From assembly GCF_000378085.1 (NCBI RefSeq), contig NZ_KB899212.1, forward strand, positions 299,251-363,250: DNA of 64,000 nucleotides. The letters are read 5' to 3'. Every line of letters starts with the position of its first letter. The first letter of the stretch is position 1. Source of the stretch: Hoylesella loescheii DSM 19665 = JCM 12249 = ATCC 15930 (GTDB lineage: Bacteria > Bacteroidota > Bacteroidia > Bacteroidales > Bacteroidaceae). A program made the position numbers and the translations under genes. Under the pieces are notes generated by a model, which saw only the letters and a program-made list of their open reading frames with translations, was not told the DNA's origin and made no database searches. Below are positions 17,801 to 25,885 of the stretch, one piece after another.

Positions 17801-18262
17801 ACCGGCCACGCGTCCTTCTAACATGCGCGAGAGGTCGGCTATACCTTCCAGCTTGATGTCGTTCATCTTAACCGAAGTTGCTGCACCAGTGTACACACGG
17901 TTACGAATGTTTTGGTAACCCGTTACCACCACCTCGTCTACCATTCGGCTATCGGCCTTCATCACGATAGTCATGGGCTTGGCTTGGGCCTTCGTTCGCA
18001 GGGTGGTCATGCCCACATAGCTCACTTGTAGCGTTTGGCCTGGGTTGGCATTTAGGGTAAAGTGTCCGTCGATGTCGGTCACGGCGCGTTCCGTAGAGCC
18101 TGTGGCTTGCACCAAGGCGCCCACTAGCGTTTCGCCTTGTTCGTTCTTCACCGTTCCCGTTATGGTGTTGGCGGTTTGCGCTAGGGCCACTTGCAGGCAA
18201 GCCAAGAGCGCAAGGCAGAGGGTGAGGACTTTTTTCAAAGGGGTTGATATATTGGTAGTCAT
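14879..18262 (-). CDS. SusC/RagA-family TonB-linked outer-membrane transporter
   Basis: 1127 residues. Signal peptide (to 'VALAQ'), carboxypeptidase-like regulatory domain (NTITGTVKNEQGETLVGALV..., about residues 33-110), TonB box region 'MVDEVVVTGYQNI', plug (VKMNDIKLEGIADLSRMLEG... and IRGGASIIGNVQPLWVIDG), then the barrel ending 'QFTATLNLGF'. All domains expected of a full SusC are present. It imports a substrate across the outer membrane using TonB energy, together with the SusD downstream. It starts 40 bases after the FecA-like receptor gene, so two TonB-dependent transporters share one operon. Confidence 0.93.
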   Translation of the reverse strand: MTTNISTPLKKVLTLCLALLACLQVALAQTANTITGTVKNEQGETLVGALVQATGSTERAVTDIDGHFTLNANPGQTLQVSYVGMTTLRTKAQAKPMTIVMKADSRMVDEVVVTGYQNIRNRVYTGAATSVKMNDIKLEGIADLSRMLEGRVAGLSIQNISGTFGSAPRINIRGGASIIGNVQPLWVIDGVVYEDLVHLNLDQLASGDAATLVGSAVAGLNPADIEDIQVLKDASATSVYGARALNGVIVVTTKSGKRETPLRVSYATENTIRMKPRYSNFDLLNSQETMGLYQEMNDKGYFGLRNALYGRRAGVYHELYRGLSTIDPATGQYQIANTPEARNAFLREREYANTDWFDLLFTLNPTTNHSLTFAGGGKNVATYASVGFYHDSGWTIADKVSRLTANIKSTFYINEKMRATLSAQGNIRSQKAPGTMPQRKNHTLGVFERDFDINPFSYALGTSRTLRPYNADGSLAYYRNNWAPFNILNEYANNSTHVDVLDFKLQAEGSYQITADLAVKPLFSVRRANTVTTHEVNEGSNVVQAYRANDNPTVAQENIYLVRDKDNPLLQPKVGLTHGGIFNRTETSMTSFLARLALDFDKRMGLHDLKAFAFTEVRAANRSNQPFQGYGIQYDRGNQVYTNPLIFDKLTNEGNSYFGLHKRNERGVTFSLNGTYGYAGRYVFNFVLNTEGSNSSGRGARALWLPTWNVGAKWNIDQEKFLKNHAWISRLALRASYGLTAKMNEEAINANAVYQSGIVNRYHFNDRENKLNILHLENRDLTWEKMYELNLGVELGMFNNRISATLDLYQRNTFDLIDLVRTSGVGGQYYKYANFGDMRTRGVELGVHTKNIVTDRFSWTSSLTLSAMHQEITRLLNTPNAFDMVAGRGRGNIVGYPKGSLFSYNFQGLDGNGLPTFNFGRYPSSQNAYAKNAGADFLDTQYAKSYLIYHGPIEPQVLGGLNNTFKLGAWELSFFLTMQAGNKIRLNPTFDPDFADLNVFSKEYYNRWLNPGDELRTDVPTLPSQELIAKVGKENIEKAYNTYNFSQNRVADGSFVRMKNISLGYTCTPALLKKLHLHAASLRLNVTNPFLIYADSKLKGQDPEYYRTGGVSLPTPRQFTATLNLGF

Positions 18263-18302
18263 AAGTTTGTTTACTTAAACAGAGAGGTTGTATGTGTCGG
18301 AA

Positions 18303-20561
18303 TTACAGTCGCCAAAGCACACCTCCATAAATACCAAGAGGGTGACCTGCGCGAAGTCCGGATGGGTGACGCGACACGAGGTAAACCTTGTTGGTGAGGT
18401 TGATGGCATTAAGCGTGAGGGTGAAATGGCGGTTGATATGCCCTTTGAGCGATGCGTCTACGATGGCATGGGCGGGAATTTTCTCGCGTTCGGCAATGCG
18501 TCCTTGTCCTGGTTGGGTACGCATATCGCTGTTTATACGCACACCTATGTTGGCCTCAAAGCGTTTGTGTTCAAAGCCTAGTTGGGCATTGAAAGCGTGC
18601 TTATATATATAAGGTATCTCGTCGCCATAAACAACGTCGCCCCACGACTCGCTACTGAACGTGTTTCGCATCTCGGTATCGGTGTAGGTGTACGACAATT
18701 GCAAGGGCAATTGCACACCCCAATGACGGGGTAGGGGTTGATAATGCAACATCAGTTCAAGACCTTTCACCACGGCTTTGCCCACGTTAAACTGGTCTAA
18801 TGTGCCTTGTCCGCCTTGTGCAGCAAGGTCACTGCCCAGCATGTTGTCGTAGTTGTTGTAAAAGCCGATGGCTTCTGCCTTCAAGTTATTGGTGGTAAGG
18901 CGCAACCCCGCTTCAAGGTTTACACTGCTTTCAGCCTTTTGGTAGAGGGTGGCACTGGGTGGAGCAAAGCCCTTATGCACGCCACCGAAAGCCGAAAGCA
19001 CAGGAAGCAGGCGATAGCTAACGCCCAATCCGGGCAAGAAAGCTCGTGCGTGGTTGGGCGTTTCTATGCGAACCATACCCGTGCGACGTGGATCGGCGGC
19101 GGTATAGTCGCGTTTTAGCAAGTCAACATCTTCATAGCGAACGCCCAAAGTTAAGGTTAGGGCGTCTTTGGCCCACTTGGTTAGGGCGTATCCAGCCCAT
19201 GCGTGGGCCGTGGTGATACGGTTTGCCTGACTTCCTGGCATGCCTGCGAGGAACAGGTTCATTGTTCCTTGCTGCATAGAGTAGGCATCATCCTGCTGAA
19301 AACGGTCTTCGCTGTCGGCGTGATAGCGCAAACCAGCCTCCGCGGTGAAGTATCCGCCGAAGAGCATGGTGCGATATTCGGCCTTGCTTTGTATGCCTCG
19401 CGAGCGGTATGTGCGATGGTTGGCACGTATCATAAGGGCTTCGCCCAGATAGTCTTTTGCGCCTGTAAGGATGTCGAAGTAGTCTTTATTGGTGTCGGGG
19501 TCGGTAAGCACGTCGGCAATAGAGCGTTTTTCGGGCTTGGTGTAGCCTGCTCTCACGTCGTTAAGCTTGTACCAATTGCGGAAGAAACGGTTGTAATAGA
19601 GATTGGTGGTTACCTTCCACTTGTTGGCTTTCTCAATGATGTAGGTGCCAACCCATTGTGTATGGCGCGTGGTAAGTTGGTCGCGTTGTGCACCAGCATA
19701 GCGAAAGTAAGGCCGTAGGGCGAAATCGGCTTGCGAAAGACCAACGTAGGTCTCGTCGGAGGTTTCGTTGGCGAAGCCAAATTTAAGCTCAAAAAGGTGG
19801 TTCACTCCCTCTTCGTTGTCGGTTTGTGCCGAAACCTTGGCTATGAGGTCGTTGCGCTTAAAGCCCGTGCGGTTGTCTGGCTCGTCGCGACGAAAGCCTT
19901 TCGACTGGTAACGCAGGTATTCCACCATGTAACCGACGTGCTTGTGGCGGTTGCCAAAGCCTGCATACGATTTCAGGGTGTTGTAACTGCCATACGAAAC
20001 CTGTGCTTTGCCCCACAGCCGTTGGGGAATGGGCGTAGAAACCATGTTGATTGCACCACCCGTAGTAAAGGGGCCGTATTGCACCTGACTGCTACCTTTA
20101 AGCACTTCGATGGCATACATGCGGGCGGCGTTTGGGAAATAATAGGCGGCGGGCGCAGCGTATGGAGCGGGTGCAGCCAGCACACCATCTTCCATCAACG
20201 AGATACGCTCGCTTCGTTCGGCCTTCGTACCGCGCAAACTGATGTTAGGTCGGAGGCCAAAGCCATCTTCTTCGTACACGTTAACACCGGGAACGCTCTT
20301 CAACATGCGGTTAATGTCGGTGTAACCAAATTTAGCCAGTTCGGTGGGCGATAGGTAATAGGCCGAACCTGTGCGGTTGCGAGCCTCGAATTTACTACCC
20401 AACATTTGGTTGGAGCGCACCACCACTTCGCGGATGCGGTGCACAGAGTCGGTCATGGCTTTGCTTTTGTCTGCTTCTTGTGCGTATGCGGGCATGCACA
20501 CGGTAAGTGTAAGGGTGGCAAATGCGATGAAAGGTTTCGTCCTGAATGTTTTACTCATCAT
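18303..20561 (-). CDS. FecA-like TonB-dependent receptor
   Basis: 752 residues. After a signal peptide (to 'MPAYAQ') and a TonB box region 'IREVVVRSNQM' there is a plug closely resembling ferric-citrate receptors: 'GFGLRPNISLRGTKAERS', 'MEDGVLAAPAPYAAPAAYYF' and 'VLKGSSQVQYGPFTTGGAIN'. It has no N-terminal signalling domain of the FecA type that talks to an anti-sigma factor. The barrel ends 'LGIYGGVLWRL'. FecA-family receptors import ferric dicitrate and related iron chelates; the exact ligand cannot be read from sequence. It is the first gene of the operon, behind a ~200-base leader and a good promoter at 20780-20810. Confidence 0.88.
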   Translation of the reverse strand: MMSKTFRTKPFIAFATLTLTVCMPAYAQEADKSKAMTDSVHRIREVVVRSNQMLGSKFEARNRTGSAYYLSPTELAKFGYTDINRMLKSVPGVNVYEEDGFGLRPNISLRGTKAERSERISLMEDGVLAAPAPYAAPAAYYFPNAARMYAIEVLKGSSQVQYGPFTTGGAINMVSTPIPQRLWGKAQVSYGSYNTLKSYAGFGNRHKHVGYMVEYLRYQSKGFRRDEPDNRTGFKRNDLIAKVSAQTDNEEGVNHLFELKFGFANETSDETYVGLSQADFALRPYFRYAGAQRDQLTTRHTQWVGTYIIEKANKWKVTTNLYYNRFFRNWYKLNDVRAGYTKPEKRSIADVLTDPDTNKDYFDILTGAKDYLGEALMIRANHRTYRSRGIQSKAEYRTMLFGGYFTAEAGLRYHADSEDRFQQDDAYSMQQGTMNLFLAGMPGSQANRITTAHAWAGYALTKWAKDALTLTLGVRYEDVDLLKRDYTAADPRRTGMVRIETPNHARAFLPGLGVSYRLLPVLSAFGGVHKGFAPPSATLYQKAESSVNLEAGLRLTTNNLKAEAIGFYNNYDNMLGSDLAAQGGQGTLDQFNVGKAVVKGLELMLHYQPLPRHWGVQLPLQLSYTYTDTEMRNTFSSESWGDVVYGDEIPYIYKHAFNAQLGFEHKRFEANIGVRINSDMRTQPGQGRIAEREKIPAHAIVDASLKGHINRHFTLTLNAINLTNKVYLVSRHPSGLRAGHPLGIYGGVLWRL

Positions 20562-20779
20562 GATTTTGGGGTGTTCTGTTTATCTTCTGACGGTATTTTC
20601 TCGACAGGTATTATATTCCCGATATGCGCAAATGTGTTCTGGCAGAGCGCATTTGCCCTTGCAGCAGGTTGGCATGGCGTTGTGATTTATCCGCAAATGC
20701 CTTTGTTTGTCAAGTAGATAATGTCAGTAAAAACAGTATGTAAATTGGCTTTTTCTAGCCGTTTCTTTATTATCGGGCG
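20562..20779 (-). promoter_or_regulatory. Long 5' leader of the FecA/SusCD operon with mutually exclusive stems
   Basis: About 210 bases separate the predicted transcription start from the first gene. Three segments can pair in two ways: C (20693-20700), B (20647-20656) and A (20625-20634). In the transcript C' and B' share an 8-bp perfect complement (GCATTTGC/GCAAATGC), while B' can instead pair with A' over 7 bp plus wobble extensions. This is the geometry of an attenuator or riboswitch expression platform. I see no cobalamin, TPP, FMN or SAM consensus box. Confidence 0.4.
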
Positions 20780-20810
20780 CAAAATTAATAAATAATTAAC
20801 TTTTATGCAA
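20780..20810 (-). promoter_or_regulatory. Bacteroidetes-type promoter for the FecA/SusCD operon
   Basis: On the minus strand, TTG (20808-20810), a 20-base A/T-rich spacer, then TAATTTTG (20780-20787), matching the -33/-7 consensus TTTG-N19-21-TAnnTTTG. It points at the gene starting at 20561. Confidence 0.7.
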
Positions 20811-21337
20811 TCACCATTTCTTGGTATTTTTATACTCTCGTGGTTTGTGTTTGTCGTAGTTTTATACTAGGATGTGTTGATGAAGGGATAACGTAGGGCT
20901 ACCTCGCCACAGTCTATTTGCAACTAAACGTGAGGCTAGTTAGCAAAGTTAAACAGTGGCGAACAACGATACAAGTAACTCACCGCTGACTACCGAAACG
21001 ATGAATGACATGAAAATGGGAACACGGAAATAAGGCCAAAAGCACCGTTTTTACACTTAACGCCTTGTTCCACATCATCTGGAACAACATTCCAGATGAT
21101 GTGGAATAGGGTTCCAACTTAGCTGGAACAGCATTCCAGATGAAATGGAACAGGGTTACATCTAAGTGTTACCGAGGCAAGAGATGATAAAACGATGCTC
21201 TAGGTCTTAATGTCTGTTTTCCCAACGCTGATATTTTGGCGTTAAAAGGGTGGTAGGTTGGGATGCGTTTTGTACGTGGGTTGGTGGAATTAGCCTTAAA
21301 ATGGGTGAAAGGCGATTTGCGGAAATAGTCCGAATGC
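20811..21337. other. Intergenic region upstream of the FecA operon
   Basis: No gene is supported. It contains the five-unit array at 21068-21177 and, further left, an imperfect inverted pair CGCCACAGT / ACAGTGGCG (about 20905-20962). A 60-codon minus-strand frame at 21207-21389 overlaps the end of the GH105 gene and looks random. Confidence 0.55.
21068..21177. repeat. Five-unit 22-bp palindromic array, copy B
   Basis: Units start at 21068, 21090, 21112, 21134 and 21156. The first four each keep TTCCA-N8-TGGAA; the fifth is the variant TTACATCTAAGTGTTACC. This is the best-preserved copy in the window. Confidence 0.92.
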
Positions 21338-23638
21338 CTATTGCTTGCTTATCGTTACCGTTAAGGGCGTTTGATAATAGTTCATCCATTCGGCAACATA
21401 CGTGTTCCAGAAGTTGAAGTTAGGTATGTCGTATCGGCTCCATGCAGCACCAGTGTAATAGGTAACGGGTTGACCCTTATAGTCTGCGATCATGCCAATG
21501 ACATTCTTTTGGTCGGGCGACTTGCCTATGTTTACCTTGTTGTGTGGGAACAGCGCGGCAACATATACCTCCGAACCATGCACTTTGGGGTTGTCGGTAA
21601 CATCGGCATAGGTTAGCCAGCCGTTGCCTTCTTGTTCTTTTCCGTTGGCGTTTAGCACCACACCTGCACAGAAAGTCATTGGCGTTTTCATGCCGTCGTA
21701 GTGCACGGTTACCTTGTTAAAGTGGCTTCCTTTGTCTAGGCTGATTGTTCTATGTTCGGTAATGCCGTCGGCATTGGTGCCAAAGTCAAGACGAACAGTG
21801 AAGCGCAGGGGACCGTTATCGAGAATTTCGTGTTGCGTGTAGCAATATGGCAGGATGAAGCGGCTGACATCAATCAGTGCAGGAGCACCGCAACCGAGCG
21901 TTGCGCCTACGCTGTATGCATCCATTCCATCGCCATGATCGAGGTGGAAAGAGCCGTTCGTGCGCAGGAAATGGGCTTCAGTCTTTCGCCCTTTTTCGTC
22001 TATGGCTTGGGCTTCTTGCTTGCTTTGGTAATACTTGTTGTAGCGTTTGTCGAGCACAAGAGCGGGCGTATTCTTCACCCAAATGTCGATACCAAACGAC
22101 TTTTCACCAGTGCGTTGCAGGGCAGGACCATACGCACGGTATGCGCAACGATCGTTTTCCCATGCCAAGTCGTCTTTTCGCATCTTGTAAACGGCACCAT
22201 AAACCTTGCTCTGCATGGCTTTGGGACAACCCGCGGAGGCGTAAACGGTGAAGCTGCCCATGGGAAGAACGCTGGCGTCGATCAGCAATTTGTTGTCGTA
22301 GGTGATTTGTAAATCAAGCTCTTGGCCCAATGCATTCTTCACCACAAAAGGCATATCGTTGGCTATGCCTAACGCTTTCCGTACGGCGGAAGCGTCTACT
22401 TCTACCACTTGCTGTCGGGTGGTAGCGGAAGGATTGCTGATGGTTATGCTGGCAGTTGGGGTCTTTTCTAGCTTGGATTTGAGCCAACGATAGTACTCGC
22501 ACGAAGCAAGGAGGAAGGCACAGACGCCGAAATCGGCTTGCGAGTCTTTGTCGATGGTTTGCTCGGGAATGGCTCTGTCGCCGATGGGTTGTACATATCC
22601 CACCTTCCCATCGCTTTGCAGGGCGGTGTTGGAGAGGTAAGTCCAGGCCTTTGAAGCTACTGGGAGATAGTCGGTTTCAGAGAGTAGTTGGTTGTTGATG
22701 CCCCAAAACAGCGCGTAAGTGAAGAAGGCCGTGCCGCTGGTTTCTGGTCCTGGGGCCATGTCTTTATCGAGCATGGAGCGCGTCCAATAGCCTTCGGGTT
22801 GTTGGCATGCTGCCACAGCCTGTGCCAAACGTTGGTATTTGTTTACGAAGAACTGGTAGTGCTTGTAGGTTTTAGGCATGTCTTGCAACGTCTTTGCCAA
22901 TGCTGCGAGCACCCACCCATTGCCTCGCGCCCAGAAATCTTTGCCCCCATTGGCTGCCTTATGTTTGGGGAAGACGTACCGACCATCGCGAAAGTAAATG
23001 CCCGTTTGGGCATCGAGCATGACGCTATCTGTATAAAGGATATTGGCGTAGAGCTTATCGAGATGCTTTTGTTGTGCGGTTAGCTTGTACATTTTGGTCA
23101 TTGTGGGCATCACCATGTACAAGGCATCGGCCCACCACCAATAATCGGTGGCCTTAGAGTCGGCCACGTAGTTCATCACTTCTTTTGCTCGGGCAACCCG
23201 TTTGGCGTTGGGCTTGATGTTATAAAGGTCTATGTAGGTTTGAAAGCAAATCTGCCAGTCGCCGAAAAGTACGTATTCTTGTCCGTTGCTATATTTGTTA
23301 TATAGCCATTTGCTCTTGTCTTTCTCTGTTGCACCGCTCCATTTGTTGTGCTCGGCCCAGTTTTCAGAGAACTTGAGCCATGTGTTAGCCTTTTGTTTAG
23401 ATGCTGTTGTGGCTATTTCATGGGTGAAAAGCTTGTAGGCTTCGATGTTGCCCGTGTGGTATGCAGCCCAGTTCCAGAAGGCGGATGTGGCGTAGTTGTT
23501 GTGGCTTTGCCAATAGTCGTTAACCAGAGAGATGGTGTTTTCCACCTTCTCCAGTTGCTGTTTGTCGGTTTGTGCACTTGTGTTCGTGGCACAAAGGGTA
23601 AGCCATAAGAGGGGCATTAAAAGTTTGATGGTTCTCAT
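21338..23638 (-). CDS. GH105 unsaturated glucuronyl/galacturonyl hydrolase fused to a DUF4861 domain
   Basis: 766 residues with a cleavable signal peptide (to 'NTSAQ'), so periplasmic or exported. Residues ~25-385 form an alpha/alpha barrel of the GH105 (YteR/YesR) type. Hallmarks are 'YWWWADALYMVMP', which holds the catalytic Asp region, and 'FWARGNGWVLAALAKTL'. The C-terminal ~380 residues match DUF4861, a beta domain often found in pectin loci. GH105 enzymes remove the unsaturated uronate left at the non-reducing end of rhamnogalacturonan or galacturonan fragments after lyase action; the product rearranges to 5-keto-4-deoxyuronate, the substrate of KduI encoded next door. It lies 368 bases downstream of kduD in the same orientation. 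Confidence 0.87.
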   Translation of the reverse strand: MRTIKLLMPLLWLTLCATNTSAQTDKQQLEKVENTISLVNDYWQSHNNYATSAFWNWAAYHTGNIEAYKLFTHEIATTASKQKANTWLKFSENWAEHNKWSGATEKDKSKWLYNKYSNGQEYVLFGDWQICFQTYIDLYNIKPNAKRVARAKEVMNYVADSKATDYWWWADALYMVMPTMTKMYKLTAQQKHLDKLYANILYTDSVMLDAQTGIYFRDGRYVFPKHKAANGGKDFWARGNGWVLAALAKTLQDMPKTYKHYQFFVNKYQRLAQAVAACQQPEGYWTRSMLDKDMAPGPETSGTAFFTYALFWGINNQLLSETDYLPVASKAWTYLSNTALQSDGKVGYVQPIGDRAIPEQTIDKDSQADFGVCAFLLASCEYYRWLKSKLEKTPTASITISNPSATTRQQVVEVDASAVRKALGIANDMPFVVKNALGQELDLQITYDNKLLIDASVLPMGSFTVYASAGCPKAMQSKVYGAVYKMRKDDLAWENDRCAYRAYGPALQRTGEKSFGIDIWVKNTPALVLDKRYNKYYQSKQEAQAIDEKGRKTEAHFLRTNGSFHLDHGDGMDAYSVGATLGCGAPALIDVSRFILPYCYTQHEILDNGPLRFTVRLDFGTNADGITEHRTISLDKGSHFNKVTVHYDGMKTPMTFCAGVVLNANGKEQEGNGWLTYADVTDNPKVHGSEVYVAALFPHNKVNIGKSPDQKNVIGMIADYKGQPVTYYTGAAWSRYDIPNFNFWNTYVAEWMNYYQTPLTVTISKQ

Positions 23639-24006
23639 ATCACCATTTGTCGTTAGTTAGAATATCGTCTTTCCAAATGTGGTTTTTGGAAGGGTGCATG
23701 CCTTTCCACACCTTAATGTGGGGCTAGGGTTGGTCTTTGTTGGCCTTGAAAGGCAGCGTTGCTTGGTGGTTTCGTCTAGCGCTTGTGTTGAAGTTGTGGC
23801 AGTTAAGGCCGTCGCTAGTGAGTGCGAAGGTCGTGTTTGCGCTATTGTGGCTTATGTGGAAATAAAGATAGCCGTGGATGCGGTTAGGAACTGGTGCTCC
23901 CGCCCTTGCTCATCGCGTTGTTGTCTGCGTATGCATGAGGGCAACCAACGAGGCGAAGGGCAATCTCATCACGGCTATCTTCTCCTTATTATACATGCGG
24001 GTGCGG
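23639..24006. other. 368-base gap within the pectin cluster
   Basis: No gene, clear promoter or terminator seen. A weak self-complementary stretch (GGAAGG...CCTTTCC, about 23687-23706) is the only structure noted. Confidence 0.45.
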
Positions 24007-24798
24007 TTAAGGTTGCTTGCCAATGTATGCCAAGATGCCGCCATCTACGTAGAGAATGTGGCCGTTAACGAAGTCGCTGGCATTGCTGGCGAGGAACACG
24101 GCAGGACCCATGAGGTCTTCGGGAGTGCCCCAACGTCCGGCAGGAGTTTTGGAAAGGATGAACTGGTCGAAAGGATGACGGCTGCCATCGGGTTGCAGTT
24201 CGCGCAGCGGAGCTGTTTGAGGCGTGGCGATATAGCCAGGACCGATGCCGTTGCATTGTATGTTGCATCCGCCAAATTCTGAGCAGATGTTTCGGGTAAG
24301 CATCTTCAGGCCACCTTTGGCAGCAGCGTATGCCGATACGGTTTCACGACCTAGCTCGCTCATCATCGAACAGATGTTGATGATTTTGCCATGTCCCTTC
24401 TTCTTCATGCCAGGTATTACGGCCTTGGCAACAATGAAAGGCGCGTTGAGATCGGTGTCAACCACCTGTCGGAAATCCTCTACGCTCATCTCGAGCATCG
24501 GTATACGCTTGATAATTCCAGCGTTGTTAACCAATATGTCGATCGTTCCGAGGTCGCGCTCAACGTTTGCTACCAATTGTTGCACTTGCTTTTCGTCGGT
24601 TACGTCGGCAATGTAGCCCTTGGCATCAATGCCTTTTTCCTTGTAGTCGGCTAGGGCTTTGGCAAGGTTTTGCTCACTGCGGCAGTTGAATGCGACACGT
24701 GCCCCAGCCTCGGCGAGGGCTTGTGTGATGGCGAAACCTATGCCATAGGCACCGCCTGTAACGAGGGCCACTTTGCCCTCAAGAGAGAAGTTAATCAT
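24007..24798 (-). CDS. kduD: Short-chain dehydrogenase, KduD-type 2-keto-3-deoxygluconate / gluconate 5-dehydrogenase
   Basis: 263 residues, classical SDR. The NAD(P) motif is 'TGGAYGIGFAIT' (residues ~15-26). 'NNAG' is near residue 90, with catalytic Ser in 'NICSMMSELG' and Tyr/Lys in 'SAYAAAKGG'. KduD reduces 2,5-diketo-3-deoxygluconate (5-keto form) to 2-keto-3-deoxygluconate. Family members also act on 5-ketogluconate (IdnO), and sequence alone does not separate the two; the kduI neighbour decides for KduD. It lies 73 bases downstream of kduI, across a small tandem repeat. Confidence 0.87.
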   Translation of the reverse strand: MINFSLEGKVALVTGGAYGIGFAITQALAEAGARVAFNCRSEQNLAKALADYKEKGIDAKGYIADVTDEKQVQQLVANVERDLGTIDILVNNAGIIKRIPMLEMSVEDFRQVVDTDLNAPFIVAKAVIPGMKKKGHGKIINICSMMSELGRETVSAYAAAKGGLKMLTRNICSEFGGCNIQCNGIGPGYIATPQTAPLRELQPDGSRHPFDQFILSKTPAGRWGTPEDLMGPAVFLASNASDFVNGHILYVDGGILAYIGKQP

Positions 24799-24813
24799 TA
24801 TTTGAGGTTCTAA

Positions 24814-24863
24814 GTTTATGAGTTATTGAGTTTATGAGTTATTGGGTTGTTGCGTTTATGGGT
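24814..24863. repeat. 16-bp tandem repeat between kduI and kduD
   Basis: Two perfect-phase units of GTTTATGAGTTATTG plus A or G (24814-24829, 24830-24845) followed by a decayed third copy GTTTATGGGTTGC. It occupies nearly the whole gap between the two genes. Confidence 0.8.
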
Positions 24864-24871
24864 TGCTAAGC

Positions 24872-25840
24872 TTACTTTAAGTCGGGGATTTTGGTTACTT
24901 GCATATCCTTGTAAACGAGGTTTTCGCCCGCCATTCCCCAAATAAAGGTGTAGTTGCTGGTACCAGCTGCACAGTGAATGCTCCATTCGGGACTTATCAC
25001 AGCCTGCTCGTTGTTCAGCCAAATGTTGCGCGTTTCTTGCGGTTCGCCCATCAGATGGCACACCTTTTGGCCTTGTGGCACCTTATAATAGAAGTAAGCT
25101 TCCATGCGACGAAGGTGTGTGTGGGCGGGCATAGTGTTCCAAACCGAGCCCACATTTAGCTCGGTGATGCCCATTTGCAGCTGACAAGTGCGCACACCTG
25201 CAACACCATCGATAATCATTTGGTGTATAACGCGGTCGTTGCTCTCAGCCATGCTACCGGCTTTGATGTTGTTGGCGTCTTTCAAACTTACCTTTTTTGT
25301 GGGGAAAGTCTGATGGGCGCAAGCCGAGTTCATGTAAAATTTGGCCGGTTGGGCAGCGTTTTTGCTCGCCATGGTGATGCTTTTTGCACCCTTGCCAACG
25401 TATAGGGCCTCTTGAAAGGCTAGGTTGTAGCTCTTTCCGTCTATCGTAACCGTGCCCTCGCCACCAACGTTTATGATACCTAGTTCGCGGTTATCGAGCA
25501 GGTTTCGGCCGTTGTCGCCCTTGCTCTCGTCTACGTAAAGCGGGGCAATCGACGTGAGTTTAAGTGGCGTGGTGGTAGGTTGAGCACCGCCAATAAGGAA
25601 TCGGTCGAACAGCGTATAGGTCCAATTGACCTCACCTGGTGCGAAAACCTTTTCTATTAGATACTCGCCACGCATACGTTTGGTATCGTAGTGGCGTGCG
25701 TCTTTGGGGTTCGAGGCATAGCGCACATTGTAATTGGTGTAGTTGTTTTCGGCTTTCACCTCGTAGCCAGTCCATCCACACTGGGCTTTCGCCCCTACAA
25801 AAAAGGCACATAAAGTGGCAATCACAAATGTCTTTTTCAT
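24872..25840 (-). CDS. kduI: 5-dehydro-4-deoxy-D-glucuronate isomerase with an N-terminal signal peptide
   Basis: 322 residues, about 40 longer than the usual ~280. The conserved body begins near residue 39 (VRYASNPKDARHYDTKRMRGEYL) and keeps the family landmarks: 'RELGIINVGGEGTVTIDG', 'ALYVGKGAK', 'NTMPAHTHLRRMEAYFY' and 'WSIHCAAGTSNYTFIWGM'. The zinc ligands, two His and a Glu in the third motif and a His in the last, are all present. The extension starts 'MKKTFVIATLCAFFVGAKAQ', a convincing type I signal peptide, so this isomerase is probably periplasmic. KduI turns 5-keto-4-deoxyuronate into 2,5-diketo-3-deoxygluconate. It lies 45 bases after the permease gene. Confidence 0.9.
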   Translation of the reverse strand: MKKTFVIATLCAFFVGAKAQCGWTGYEVKAENNYTNYNVRYASNPKDARHYDTKRMRGEYLIEKVFAPGEVNWTYTLFDRFLIGGAQPTTTPLKLTSIAPLYVDESKGDNGRNLLDNRELGIINVGGEGTVTIDGKSYNLAFQEALYVGKGAKSITMASKNAAQPAKFYMNSACAHQTFPTKKVSLKDANNIKAGSMAESNDRVIHQMIIDGVAGVRTCQLQMGITELNVGSVWNTMPAHTHLRRMEAYFYYKVPQGQKVCHLMGEPQETRNIWLNNEQAVISPEWSIHCAAGTSNYTFIWGMAGENLVYKDMQVTKIPDLK

Positions 25841-25885
25841 TATATCTTTGTTTAATTGTTTATATACGATGTCTAATAGGGTTTG

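Noticed and set aside
20562..20779. Cobalamin or TPP riboswitch
   Set aside because: No GCCACTG (B12 box) or CUGAGA/ACCTGA-type TPP elements found in the leader.
21068..21177. CRISPR array
   Set aside because: The 22-bp units are contiguous and palindromic, with no unique 25-40 bp spacers between them; no cas gene is present.
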